Part shown: in pieces, positions 7,108 to 17,030 of the stretch
How the letters are laid out: the number at the start of each line of letters is the position of its first letter
Numbering within the stretch: the stretch's first letter is position 1
Virus record (IMG/VR): IMGVR_UViG_3300025141_013863
Location: 26,333 to 90,332 of that record
Origin: a virus
DNA: 64,000 bases
Strand: one strand, 5' to 3'
Notes under the pieces: model-generated
Told to the model about the DNA's origin: nothing
Database searches by the model: none
Seen by the model: the letters and a program-made list of their open reading frames with translations, nothing else
Translations under genes and position numbers: made by a program

Positions 7108-8186
7108 GTAAAAAAATATTTAATGATGACTTTTTCGGAAAATTTCGAAGATCCGAAGATCCCAAGATGCCCGGTGCGGATCCGGAAAAGGATGAAGATG
7201 AGGTTCCTGTAGGTGCGGAGGATCCTCCCTCCCGACCTAGGTTTTCAACTTTACATAAACAAATTCAAGATGGAAAACGCTTCTTTCAAATTCCGGATCG
7301 CGCAGGGCCCATGCAGACCGATTCCGCGGAGCCGAAAATTTCCTTTCGGCCGGCCCCTAGCCAGAGAGTTATAAGCAAAAGAAGCTCATACATAGTCTTT
7401 GGTAAAGACAGGCCTTGCCAACTGCCTTCTGGATATGGCGGAAAGGGCGCCCTAGGTGCTGATGCAATTGATATTGTTGTTGGAAGAATGTCATCCTTGC
7501 CAAAAGTTAATACGAGAAAGCGGCCGAGAATTGTCAATAGTCATTTTGGAGCAGATGCCGCTAGAATATATATTAGTCAATTAACAGATATTGATACAAA
7601 CTTTGCCATTGCCGATGGGGTCATCGGCAACATTAAGGCCCGTTCCGGTATTGGTATAAAAGCAGACGTAGTAAGAATTGTTGGCAGAGAAGGAATCAAA
7701 ATTGTCACCGGTAAAGGGGAATTCCCCGGATTTGGATCATCTGGTGAGCCAAACTCTCTTGGAGGAAAAATAATACAGCCTTCCCCCACAATTGAGCTAA
7801 TAGCAGGAAATTACGACGGCCCTAGAACGGTGTTTGGAGGAATGTTTCTGCCACGAGAATCCATAAATAGCCTACAACCAGTTGTAGCCGGCGATAATTT
7901 AAATTCTGCGTTGAAAGATTTAAATGGAATTATTGAAAAAATAATGTCCGCTATATTTAATTTAGCAGTCATTCAGTCTGCTTTTAACGCTGCAATTGGA
8001 GTAAACCTTTGGCCGGCGAATAGTCCTCATTATGGTGCCGCCGGCGGTGCGTCTGCAACACAAATAATAGATATGGTAATTAATAATATATGGCAAACAA
8101 GAATAAATGCTAATTTATGGGAGAACAATTATTGTACTCCCTACGGATACAAATATATCTGCAGTAGAAATGTCTTTGCCACATAA
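7104..8186 (+). CDS. Baseplate-associated structural protein
   Basis: A 360-residue protein with no enzyme motif. The first 60 residues are charged and probably disordered. The middle is beta-rich with repeating I/V strands (about residues 165-200, ADGVIGNIKARSGIGIKAD), resembling a short beta-helix or spike. The C-terminus holds hydrophobic helices and an Ala/Gly-rich segment. It lies between hub genes and the wedge cluster, so a spike or hub-cap role is reasonable. No specific T4 homolog is recognised. Confidence 0.6.
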   Translation: MSKKIFNDDFFGKFRRSEDPKMPGADPEKDEDEVPVGAEDPPSRPRFSTLHKQIQDGKRFFQIPDRAGPMQTDSAEPKISFRPAPSQRVISKRSSYIVFGKDRPCQLPSGYGGKGALGADAIDIVVGRMSSLPKVNTRKRPRIVNSHFGADAARIYISQLTDIDTNFAIADGVIGNIKARSGIGIKADVVRIVGREGIKIVTGKGEFPGFGSSGEPNSLGGKIIQPSPTIELIAGNYDGPRTVFGGMFLPRESINSLQPVVAGDNLNSALKDLNGIIEKIMSAIFNLAVIQSAFNAAIGVNLWPANSPHYGAAGGASATQIIDMVINNIWQTRINANLWENNYCTPYGYKYICSRNVFAT

Positions 8187-8197
8187 GGAATTAAAAA

Positions 8198-11100
8198 ATG
8201 GCTGAATCAAAATTTTTAAAATATCAAGATAAAAACGGCGATGGCTTAATTGATGTTTGTGAAGACAAGGTAGATGTTAAAGAACCGTTTTATTGTCCTC
8301 CTTGTATTCCAAATCCTTACGCTGCAATCCCAAATTGGAAAGAATTGGATATTGACGAACCGTTCTTTAACGAAAGGGTGTGTAAATATCAGGTTGCAGT
8401 TGTAACAAAATACACCACAACAATGTCTGATGAGAGTTTGGAAAATTCCGATATGACAGGCGAAGAAGCCATCGAAGCTACGAATGAGCGCTTCGATGAA
8501 TATCTTGAAGAAGCGGTTGAATCTTTACTGGTTAATAACTCAAAAGACGATTCGGATCCTTCAAAAAGTGTTATCCGACAGACAATTGAATATACAGATT
8601 TTGACTTAGATGTGCGCCCTAATTCTCGATTAACGCTGCTTTACTCTGTTGAGCAAGAAGTATTGTCAGCCATTGCCGATGCTGATGATGAGGAAGACGA
8701 TGAAGAAGACGATGAAGAAGAAGGAACAGCCACTACTGTAGAGTTCCTTGCGGACGAAATAAGACCTAAAATTACTAAAATAAGAAAAGCCTTAAGGCTT
8801 TACTCAAAATATTTAAAAGTTTTTAGAGCAGTAGAGGGCGGCAACATTCTTAGAGTAAAAGACAATAGTGTATTTAACCTAGAAAATTATGGTGACTCAG
8901 GGCGCCTTAAAAAATCTACACTGGGCTCTATTCTTATAGACTTGGATGCTTTTTTAAACAGCAAAGGCTATAATCTTGCTGGTGTAGGCGGAGGATTTCT
9001 TCAAGAAAAAGTTACAAAAATAAGCTTTAGGTTTACTTCAAAATATAAACTAAAGAAAATGAAAGTTTATACTGCTGGCTGCGGAGATATACCCAAAATA
9101 TATGGAAAGAAAAAGCTTAAAGCTTTGAATGCAAAAAGTTCCTTTAAAGATCCAACAGCGCTAGCATATTTTGCCCAGCTAAACGAAATGGATTCCGTAC
9201 TTCAAGGCCGAGAATCGCCCGAGTGGATAGACGTTATCAAAGAATATACTTATCCAGAAGTTTATGATACTTTTCCATCAGTGGAACAAGATCTTAGAAC
9301 CGGAAGTTGTATAGCTGAACGCTTAAAAGAAGAAGGTAAACAGATTGGACAAGATTTGCTTGATGAAGCTTTTAGTATCGGAGATGCAATTCTCTATTCT
9401 TTTCGTAAAAATACATGCATAGATAGCATTGAAGATTTAGAAGAAGAAGATCGACAGCTTGGATTAACTTATAATCCAAAAGCTACGAGTACTCCCACAA
9501 CCATCAAAGGTATGGCTGCCGAACAAGCACTTAAATCAATTGAGGAAGATGATATATCTTTTAATTCTTTATGCATACAATTCCTTGCATCCTATGGAGA
9601 CTCTAAGCCGGGCGGCATGTCGCTGGAGGACTTATATAAGGGAAGTCTGGATAAAATAAAGGTTTGTGGATTATTTGAGCTGTCGCTTGAAGCCATAGGC
9701 TGCTTGCTTAAAGGTTTAACCCTGGAAGAGGCCGCGGGTCGTATGATTAAGTCTGCAATAAAAGGAATGTCTCTTGAGAATTTAGGAGATTTTTTCTTAG
9801 TAGCGCTTCCGCCACAGAAAGCAAAAGAGATTCAAGATTTAGTGCAGACTAAAATAGATGGTGGAAATGTTTTCCCAGACAAATCAAGATCTCAAGAAAT
9901 TTCAAATGCTATAGCAACTGGAGCCACCGTAGGTGAGCCGTGGACTGATAGCGGAAAAGTACAAGAAGAAAAAGAATCCATGGTAGAAGGAAATCAAGAA
10001 TCCATGGTTCCTTCTAGAAGTAGCGAAGGAGTAACACAAAGCAATGCTGGGTCCGCTCCCGGTACATTGGCCACCGCTAGCGCTTTCAAGGCGCTCAGTG
10101 ATTCTGTAATTATCGAGGCATACGCCGACGCCCTTATAGAGGTTTATGCAGGCGATATTTTATCTCCAATTGAGTTACTAAATAAATATCCAGGCGCCCA
10201 GATAATTGCTACTGCTTTGGCTATGTTTGACTGTCCGGAGGCGCCTGAAGATCCCCCAGTTCCGTCTTTTATGAAGACGGGCGAGTTCCCGTTTTGTAAT
10301 ACTCCGTGGGCAATTTCAATACCGAAATTTGAGAACCCATTTCAGTGGATCCCTGAAATTAAAGATTTTACAGCTGTTATTTTTAAAATACTCAAATTAC
10401 AAATTAAACAAATGATTGTAAGATTAATTGTTCAAATGATGCAGAAGATTTGTGCTCTAATAAGCAGCGCCGCTTGTAAGGGCCTAGGCGCCATCGGTGG
10501 AGCGATTACTGGAGAAGGAGAAACTAATGGCCCCGGCGCATTTAGAGACGCAATAAAAGGTGCAATTTGTGGTGATGATGCCGACGATGAACAAGTAGAT
10601 AATACGATCGCAGACTTATTTAAGAGTTTGGGTCTTGGTGCTGCAGCTTTAGCAAACCAAGAACGTGTAGATTCGTTTATGTCTGATTTGTCATCTTCGG
10701 TGACAAATAAAGAGCTTATGTCTGCATTCGTAGGCGATCCTTCGTCCGAACTACTGCAAATCGTTGATAGGCTGATAGAATACGAGTATACCGAATTCAG
10801 AGAAGGGCTGCCTAATCAGAATTCTGCAGCAGATTTTTTTGCAAACGTAGGGAACTTATTTCCAGCAGATCTTAAAGATGCCATCAGAGATCAATTAGAT
10901 GCTCCCGGCGATGAAGATGTGCTACCTGCTAATCCGTCGTTGTGTGCTACCCCCGAACAGATAGAAGATTTTTGCGAAAGACGCCAAGCACTCCTTGCCG
11001 GTCGCGCTACCCCATCACAGATTGCACAGATGTGTGAGAATACCAGAGATCAAGCAAAGAACGATCTTGAAGATTTAGGTGATTTATTGCAAGGTGGTTT

Positions 11101-14100
11101 GCCACAATATCTTGCAAACAATATGCCACCTTTGGTCTCGGATCCTGGTTGTGATAATGGTCTAATCCCCTATGAATCAGAAGAAGCTGTTGCGGCTGCA
11201 TCTATGGCAGCAAAAAACGAATTAAAGAGATTGGAAATAGCATTTACTGTAGACATGCTTGGGAATGGCCCCGGTGAAAGTAGGTGGGGACTAATCAATA
11301 TGATTATGTCTGATACAATGGGAAATCCACTAACTGCGCATCATAGAAAGGCCTACTTTAACCCATTCTACGTTGACTATTTTACCGAAGAGGACGAGGA
11401 CGATACCGATTGGAAAGATTTACTCGCAGGAAGATTTATACCTGTATCTGTTCAAAGAGGCGCCTTTCCCGCTAAAGTTGCCGAATGGCTAGAATATCAG
11501 CTGCTTGGTGATGAGTCCGTCGTAGCAGCCACAGATTTTCGAGATTCTTTGTCTTTTAGTTCTAACAATAATTATATAGGACCGCAAGTAACTACGGCTT
11601 CCTTTGAAGATTTGGGCCTGACACACAAGCCCCTCGCTGTTCAAGTTGCAGCGGGCGCTCTGACTGTTGCTGGTGCTGGCATAGCCGGCGCCATGGCCGC
11701 CGCAGCTGGTGCAGGGGAGTTATATGAAAAACCAGAAATCAAATTATATGAATTACCTGATTTGGGATATAATGTTGGGATTAAAGTTGATTTAGAAAAT
11801 GAGGGCATGAGGTTTATACGAAAAGGGAGGAAAGCCGATCCAGATACTACGCTCGTATTCAAAGACAATGCTAAAGGGTTGAGACTGGGAGACAATTCAA
11901 AAGACTCAGCATATTCATATGGATTTGATCTTGAAATGTATTTGTCGGATTTAGAGAACACAGCGCCAACGATGTATGCCAGCAACCTCGCCAGCAAGAC
12001 CCAGCCCGTGCCGGAAAAAACTATTCACAATATTTATAGTGATAATGTTAGGATATCAATTGTTGAGAAATATAATCCTGGTGCAAAATTTGAATCTCCG
12101 CTCAATAAAATTTCGTTTTTCCCAATCCCAGCTGTTGGTGACGATAACAACGAAGAGACAGTAATATCTGAGGTAAAGTATGAATTTAGTGCTTCAGATA
12201 ATGCTCTTGATGAACTAGATCTGTCAAATTATCCTAGCTTTGCTAAGAGCTTTTCGGGCGAAAAAGAATATTTGCCGCAAGTTGTGCTCTTGAAAGAGAT
12301 ACTCAATAATAGAGGAGCGAATTTTAGCAGCGCTGATATTAAAAATGCACATGATGAAATAATGACAACTTTCTTAGATAATTTTGCAACAATAATTGGA
12401 ACAGACAATCCTGCCTTTAATTATGGCGCCGAATTCGATCAGCTATCCGAAACTGACGTGGAATATGTTTTAGGCCCAGGCTATAGAGATTCTGGTATAT
12501 CATATGGCGAGGCAGAAATTGAAGGAGAGGACGAAGACGGCAATAAAGAATATCGTAAAATTTTGAATAATGATATGATTTTAGGCATGAGTCGCATGCA
12601 ATATCAGCTTGAGGAAGGAACATATGAGGGCTCTGCTACGATAAACAGAGTGCATTATTTAAACCCTAACCAGTTTGGAGGAACTTATATGAACCCTCCT
12701 GTATATATTGAGCCTATTAAAAATGAAGGTTGGATGGGCGTGTTAGATGCATTATTTCCTGAGTTAACACACTGTAAAAATGGTAAAAAAGATTTAGTTA
12801 ACTTTGGAGAACTTGAAGACTTAATTACAGATCGTAGACCAAACATACCTCACGATGAAAGACTTAAGAGTAGCGATCCTGAGTGCATTGAACAGCTTCC
12901 ATATAACAGAATTTTAGAAAGGGATTCGGCCGCATCCTTAGAGGGAATTATTACTGCAGCCATCAGAATTTTTATTGCCACACACGTTGTAAGATCCCTA
13001 GCAACATTTTCTAAATTTAAGATGGACTTTCCTGACATATTTAGTGATATATATGCTGCATATATTGTTGAGAGTATGGAGGAGGCGTTATCTGGCGCCG
13101 ACGATGATAAGGTGGAAAGGTTTAGCCTCTTTAAAGATTCTGAGTTTTGGATTGCGTTTTTAGAACAGTCTGTCCAAATGTATGCGCGGAGAATAGACGA
13201 CGGCTATGTAAGCGATCCGCCCCGACAAGCTCTCGATGCGTTGGCCAATTTAAACGACATGCAAGGAAGGCACCTGATCGCAAGCAAAGAATCCCTAAAG
13301 CGAGCCAAAGAGGCCAATACCGTTAAAAGAACAAAAACACTAAGAAATTATCGTGAAGAGAAAAATTTCAATGCTGTTTACCGCACGAGAGATGATGCAA
13401 AGAAAGTTCTCAAAGAATTGGTCTCAGAACAATTAAATATAATGGGCCCCCGACTTGTTGACGCTCTTAAATCTATTGGTGTAACCCCAGAAGTTAGAGA
13501 TATGTCTCACTATGTATTTGAAAATTTAGTACAGGGCGCCGAATTAGATTTGTCAGATGAAGCTATGGTAATGACAAGTACCGAGCTGCCTACAGAGGGA
13601 GGCCTTGAAGATCAATATACTTCTGGTGGTGAGTTTAGTGTTTATAAGGTAAATGATCCTGATGCTGGATATTCCCAAGGCGATGAATATGTTGGATATT
13701 ATCATACACATTTAGACGAAGAAGATAACTTAAACTATATGGCAGGAGAAGTTCATGTTGACGGTCCTCATAATTTATTAATGCCTTTCTCAACTAAAGT
13801 TAGTTTACCAATTGGCGATGTTGCCAATTATGGAGCTTCGGCATCGTCGGACAATAGTCAGCCTTTCTTGATTGAGAAATATATTAGTATTGATAATGTA
13901 AAATATTCATCATCTGATGCGGTAGATAAGATTCTAGCAAATGATGGAAATCTAAATATTTCAGATGTATATCCAGGCACTTTAGAGCTTATTTATGCTC
14001 CCGGCAATATTGAATTAGACTTTCACGGCACTGAGGATGAAGAAGCTGCCACGACCCGCGCAGCGCCAACTGATGTGGTAATAGGAATTAAGGGAAACAT

Positions 14101-14827
14101 TGGAGTAAGATATGGCTTGCGTCTTTCCGTTGTTATTGATGGACAAAGAGCCACTGTGACTACTGTAGAAATAGACGCATTAGATACCCCAATATCAGAA
14201 TTTCCTCCCTTTGAAGGAGACAGTAAAACGCTATTGTGTTTGTTAAATTTTCTCAGAGAAGATGTTGATTTTAGACTTTTAACTCGTTATATTTTTCCAT
14301 TAAATAAATTAACTTCTACTCTTGCAATTTATAACGACATGGCGTTTTTGGCCTCTATTGGAGAAGTGACTGTTGAAGATGATTCAACTCACGGTGTCGG
14401 TGTTGAATATGATCAGAAGCCCGGCATGAAGGCAACCATATCTACGGTGGAAGACGATGATGGGAATGAGATTGTAGACTCGATTACTGAAGATCCGTCT
14501 GCTGGCTGGGCTAGCGTGCTAGATAGAAGCCCTGGCTTGTTTGGTGGTCGAATTGTTAATGAGTGGGATAATTGGAACAGAACGCTTCTAACAAGATCAA
14601 AGGTAAAACTAAAAAGGATGTTCAGAAGACACTATCGTAATAGATGGCGCCGACCCGGAGATTTTGGGCTTGATCTCCCCAGCCCAGGCCGAATATTAAT
14701 GAACAATCTAAGAGAAAATTTAAGACCACCAGCCGGTCGAACCCTCTTGCCATGGTGGAAAAGAAGAAGAATACGCAGAAATCCGTATGACAAGAATGGA
14801 AATATTTGTGAAAAAGATGAGGGCTGA
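8198..14827 (+). CDS. Very large baseplate structural protein (2209 residues)
   Basis: It starts MAESKFLKYQ and at once shows DKNGDGLIDVCED, a good match to a calcium-binding EF-hand/Excalibur-type loop (Asp-x-Asn-x-Asp-Gly spacing). An acidic run (about residues 163-174) follows. Long helical stretches fill the centre, with hydrophobic segments near residues 730-770 and an Ala/Gly-rich stretch near 1150-1170. Near residue 1840, GYYHTHLDEEDNLNYMAGE gives a His-x-His cluster of a type I recall in marine phage hub proteins. The C-terminus is Arg-rich. It sits between the hub and gp25 genes, so a hub or tail-tip role is likely. No single T4 equivalent of this size exists. Confidence 0.65.
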   Translation: MAESKFLKYQDKNGDGLIDVCEDKVDVKEPFYCPPCIPNPYAAIPNWKELDIDEPFFNERVCKYQVAVVTKYTTTMSDESLENSDMTGEEAIEATNERFDEYLEEAVESLLVNNSKDDSDPSKSVIRQTIEYTDFDLDVRPNSRLTLLYSVEQEVLSAIADADDEEDDEEDDEEEGTATTVEFLADEIRPKITKIRKALRLYSKYLKVFRAVEGGNILRVKDNSVFNLENYGDSGRLKKSTLGSILIDLDAFLNSKGYNLAGVGGGFLQEKVTKISFRFTSKYKLKKMKVYTAGCGDIPKIYGKKKLKALNAKSSFKDPTALAYFAQLNEMDSVLQGRESPEWIDVIKEYTYPEVYDTFPSVEQDLRTGSCIAERLKEEGKQIGQDLLDEAFSIGDAILYSFRKNTCIDSIEDLEEEDRQLGLTYNPKATSTPTTIKGMAAEQALKSIEEDDISFNSLCIQFLASYGDSKPGGMSLEDLYKGSLDKIKVCGLFELSLEAIGCLLKGLTLEEAAGRMIKSAIKGMSLENLGDFFLVALPPQKAKEIQDLVQTKIDGGNVFPDKSRSQEISNAIATGATVGEPWTDSGKVQEEKESMVEGNQESMVPSRSSEGVTQSNAGSAPGTLATASAFKALSDSVIIEAYADALIEVYAGDILSPIELLNKYPGAQIIATALAMFDCPEAPEDPPVPSFMKTGEFPFCNTPWAISIPKFENPFQWIPEIKDFTAVIFKILKLQIKQMIVRLIVQMMQKICALISSAACKGLGAIGGAITGEGETNGPGAFRDAIKGAICGDDADDEQVDNTIADLFKSLGLGAAALANQERVDSFMSDLSSSVTNKELMSAFVGDPSSELLQIVDRLIEYEYTEFREGLPNQNSAADFFANVGNLFPADLKDAIRDQLDAPGDEDVLPANPSLCATPEQIEDFCERRQALLAGRATPSQIAQMCENTRDQAKNDLEDLGDLLQGGLPQYLANNMPPLVSDPGCDNGLIPYESEEAVAAASMAAKNELKRLEIAFTVDMLGNGPGESRWGLINMIMSDTMGNPLTAHHRKAYFNPFYVDYFTEEDEDDTDWKDLLAGRFIPVSVQRGAFPAKVAEWLEYQLLGDESVVAATDFRDSLSFSSNNNYIGPQVTTASFEDLGLTHKPLAVQVAAGALTVAGAGIAGAMAAAAGAGELYEKPEIKLYELPDLGYNVGIKVDLENEGMRFIRKGRKADPDTTLVFKDNAKGLRLGDNSKDSAYSYGFDLEMYLSDLENTAPTMYASNLASKTQPVPEKTIHNIYSDNVRISIVEKYNPGAKFESPLNKISFFPIPAVGDDNNEETVISEVKYEFSASDNALDELDLSNYPSFAKSFSGEKEYLPQVVLLKEILNNRGANFSSADIKNAHDEIMTTFLDNFATIIGTDNPAFNYGAEFDQLSETDVEYVLGPGYRDSGISYGEAEIEGEDEDGNKEYRKILNNDMILGMSRMQYQLEEGTYEGSATINRVHYLNPNQFGGTYMNPPVYIEPIKNEGWMGVLDALFPELTHCKNGKKDLVNFGELEDLITDRRPNIPHDERLKSSDPECIEQLPYNRILERDSAASLEGIITAAIRIFIATHVVRSLATFSKFKMDFPDIFSDIYAAYIVESMEEALSGADDDKVERFSLFKDSEFWIAFLEQSVQMYARRIDDGYVSDPPRQALDALANLNDMQGRHLIASKESLKRAKEANTVKRTKTLRNYREEKNFNAVYRTRDDAKKVLKELVSEQLNIMGPRLVDALKSIGVTPEVRDMSHYVFENLVQGAELDLSDEAMVMTSTELPTEGGLEDQYTSGGEFSVYKVNDPDAGYSQGDEYVGYYHTHLDEEDNLNYMAGEVHVDGPHNLLMPFSTKVSLPIGDVANYGASASSDNSQPFLIEKYISIDNVKYSSSDAVDKILANDGNLNISDVYPGTLELIYAPGNIELDFHGTEDEEAATTRAAPTDVVIGIKGNIGVRYGLRLSVVIDGQRATVTTVEIDALDTPISEFPPFEGDSKTLLCLLNFLREDVDFRLLTRYIFPLNKLTSTLAIYNDMAFLASIGEVTVEDDSTHGVGVEYDQKPGMKATISTVEDDDGNEIVDSITEDPSAGWASVLDRSPGLFGGRIVNEWDNWNRTLLTRSKVKLKRMFRRHYRNRWRRPGDFGLDLPSPGRILMNNLRENLRPPAGRTLLPWWKRRRIRRNPYDKNGNICEKDEG

Positions 14828-14849
14828 ATAATTATATTGAGGTAAAAAT

Positions 14850-15218
14850 ATGTCTTCTTTAGGTGTGGCCTTGCCACTGCGATTATCCGATGCTGATGGT
14901 TTTGTTATGATAAAGGGCTTTCGGCGCCTTGTCAGACAAAATTTAAAAATGTTAATTTTGACAATTCCTGGCGAAAGAGTTATGGAACCAGAGTATGGTG
15001 TTGGTATGAAAAAGTATCTATTTTCAAGCTTTCATCAAAATCTATATGGCGATCTAGAGAATAACATTAGGCGCCAAGTTAAGATATATATGCCGGCAGT
15101 CAAGATAGAAAATATAATTTTTAACTCGTCAGACCCGGATAATCAAACTTTGGGGATAACTATACGATATTCAATTCCACAAATATCGATAGATGATGCG
15201 CTGCAATTTACTATTTAA
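14850..15218 (+). CDS. 25: Baseplate wedge protein gp25 (GPW/gp25 family)
   Basis: A 122-residue protein, close to T4 gp25 (132 residues). It contains the family core NLKMLILTIPGERVMEPEYG followed by VGMKKYLF, with the conserved (P)GER and EPxYG residues. It is a wedge component that joins the baseplate to the sheath, and is related to the contractile-system gp25/TssE fold. Start ATG 14850 follows a TTGAGG site. It is followed by gp6, as in many contractile phages. This is one of the firmest calls. Confidence 0.95.
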   Translation: MSSLGVALPLRLSDADGFVMIKGFRRLVRQNLKMLILTIPGERVMEPEYGVGMKKYLFSSFHQNLYGDLENNIRRQVKIYMPAVKIENIIFNSSDPDNQTLGITIRYSIPQISIDDALQFTI

Positions 15219-15233
15219 AATGAGGATTCTTTA

Positions 15234-17030
15234 ATGGCCGACAATAGAAAAAAAATGGTACCCATAGATTATACTAATAGGGAATTTAATGGGATTAGAG
15301 ACGATTTAATGGAAATCGTAGAAAGGTTTTATCCCGATAAGTTTCGGGATTGGAGCGAGGGCTCTTTTGGTTCTTTGATGTTAGATGCGGTTGCATATGT
15401 CGGAGATCAGCTTTCGTTTTACTTGGATTACAACGTAAACGAGACCTTTTTAGATACAGCATATCAATATGGCAATATATTAAGACAAGGAAGAGTCCTT
15501 GGCTATAAAAGCACAGGAAGGCCCTCTACATATGGAATAGTTGCTATGTTTGTTTTGGTGCCCGCCTCCCCGACCGCTATAGGTCCAGATACAAGATATA
15601 TACCGATACTTAAAAGAGGTACTTCTTTTCTATCTCGCGCCGGCCTATCGTATATATTAACGCAAAATATTGATTTTTCTAACGTTACTTATCCTAGAGT
15701 GGTAGCAAGAGTAAACGATGATACAGGATCTCCAACACATTATGCCATTAAAGCATATGGGAACGTGGTCTCGGGCCAATTACAACAAGAAGAAATAGAT
15801 GTTGGACCTTATGAGAGATTTAAGAGGGTTGCGATTGCTGATCCAAATGTTTCCGAAGTTATTAAAGTGGTAGATACAGAGGGTAATGAATATTTTGAAG
15901 TAGATTATCTATCTCAAGATATGATATATAAGGAAATATCAAATAAAAACTTTTTAAATGATAATGTGCCCTCTATATTAAAGCCCACTTTGGTATCTAG
16001 AAAATTTGTTGTTGAGAGAGGCAGAGAATCTACCATTATACAATTTGGTAGCGGCAAAGAGGGCGAATCAAGCGTTGTTGCTTCACCGCAAGAAGTTGCG
16101 ATAGATTTATTTGGAAAAAATTATACCACTGATGTTACATTTGACCCTACTAGATTGTCTAAAAATGAGAATTTTGGAATTGTTCCCTCTAATACGACGT
16201 TAACGGTGGTGTATAGAAGCACGAATCCTGTAAACTCTAATGCTGGCGCCGGATCTATCAATAAAGTTACAAACGCTATAATGTCGTTTTCGGATAGACA
16301 AATATTATCAAATGATGAGGTAGTAGCGGTGAGAAACTCAATAGAGGTGTTTAATGAATCTCCAATAACTGGTGATGTCACGGCTATAAGTCCCTATGAA
16401 TTAAAGCAAAGAATTTACGATACATTTCCTACGCAGAATCGAGCAGTAACTCAATCAGACTATGAAAACATTGCCTTAAGAATGCCAGCAAAATTTGGCT
16501 CGGTATCGCGGGTTAGCGTCCAGAAGGATCCTAGCGCCAAGAAAAGAAATCTAAATATGTACATCGTATCGGAAGATTTAGCTGGCAAACTAACACTTAC
16601 GAACCAGACTATAAAAAATAATTTAAAAGTTTGGTTAAACAATTATAGAATGATAAATGATACTATAGATATTTTAGATCCTTATATTATTAATATTGGA
16701 ATATTCTTTGATATTAAAGCTTCAGCCGGTGCAGAAAAGTTTGACACACTCCAAGAGTGTATAGATGCTATAACAAAACAATATAGTTCAAAGTTTTTTA
16801 TTGGAGAATCTTTGTATGTAAGCGATATTTATAAAGCATTGAATGAAGTTCCGGGAGTCCTGGACGTAATCAGTGTTAAACTATTAAATAAAATAGGCTC
16901 TAATTATTCTGGGAATGTTCTTGATATTAAAAGAAACATGTCGCCAGATGGGGGTCATTTAGTGGCGCCAAAAAACGCTATATTAGAAATTAAGTTTCCT
17001 GAAGTTGACATAAAAGGAAAGGTTAGATAA
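15234..17030 (+). CDS. 6: Baseplate wedge protein gp6 (baseplate J-like)
   Basis: A 598-residue protein, near T4 gp6 (660 residues). The N-terminus VPIDYTNREFNGIRDDLMEI and the WSEGSFGSLMLDAVAYVGDQ segment, followed by SFYLDYNVNETFLDTA, are hallmarks of the gp6/baseplate J family. The C-terminal half includes the YELKQRIYDTFPTQNRAVTQ segment that lines the wedge core. gp6 dimers form the inner ring of the baseplate and change shape during contraction. It lies 15 bases after gp25 and its stop overlaps the next start. Confidence 0.95.
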   Translation: MADNRKKMVPIDYTNREFNGIRDDLMEIVERFYPDKFRDWSEGSFGSLMLDAVAYVGDQLSFYLDYNVNETFLDTAYQYGNILRQGRVLGYKSTGRPSTYGIVAMFVLVPASPTAIGPDTRYIPILKRGTSFLSRAGLSYILTQNIDFSNVTYPRVVARVNDDTGSPTHYAIKAYGNVVSGQLQQEEIDVGPYERFKRVAIADPNVSEVIKVVDTEGNEYFEVDYLSQDMIYKEISNKNFLNDNVPSILKPTLVSRKFVVERGRESTIIQFGSGKEGESSVVASPQEVAIDLFGKNYTTDVTFDPTRLSKNENFGIVPSNTTLTVVYRSTNPVNSNAGAGSINKVTNAIMSFSDRQILSNDEVVAVRNSIEVFNESPITGDVTAISPYELKQRIYDTFPTQNRAVTQSDYENIALRMPAKFGSVSRVSVQKDPSAKKRNLNMYIVSEDLAGKLTLTNQTIKNNLKVWLNNYRMINDTIDILDPYIINIGIFFDIKASAGAEKFDTLQECIDAITKQYSSKFFIGESLYVSDIYKALNEVPGVLDVISVKLLNKIGSNYSGNVLDIKRNMSPDGGHLVAPKNAILEIKFPEVDIKGKVR

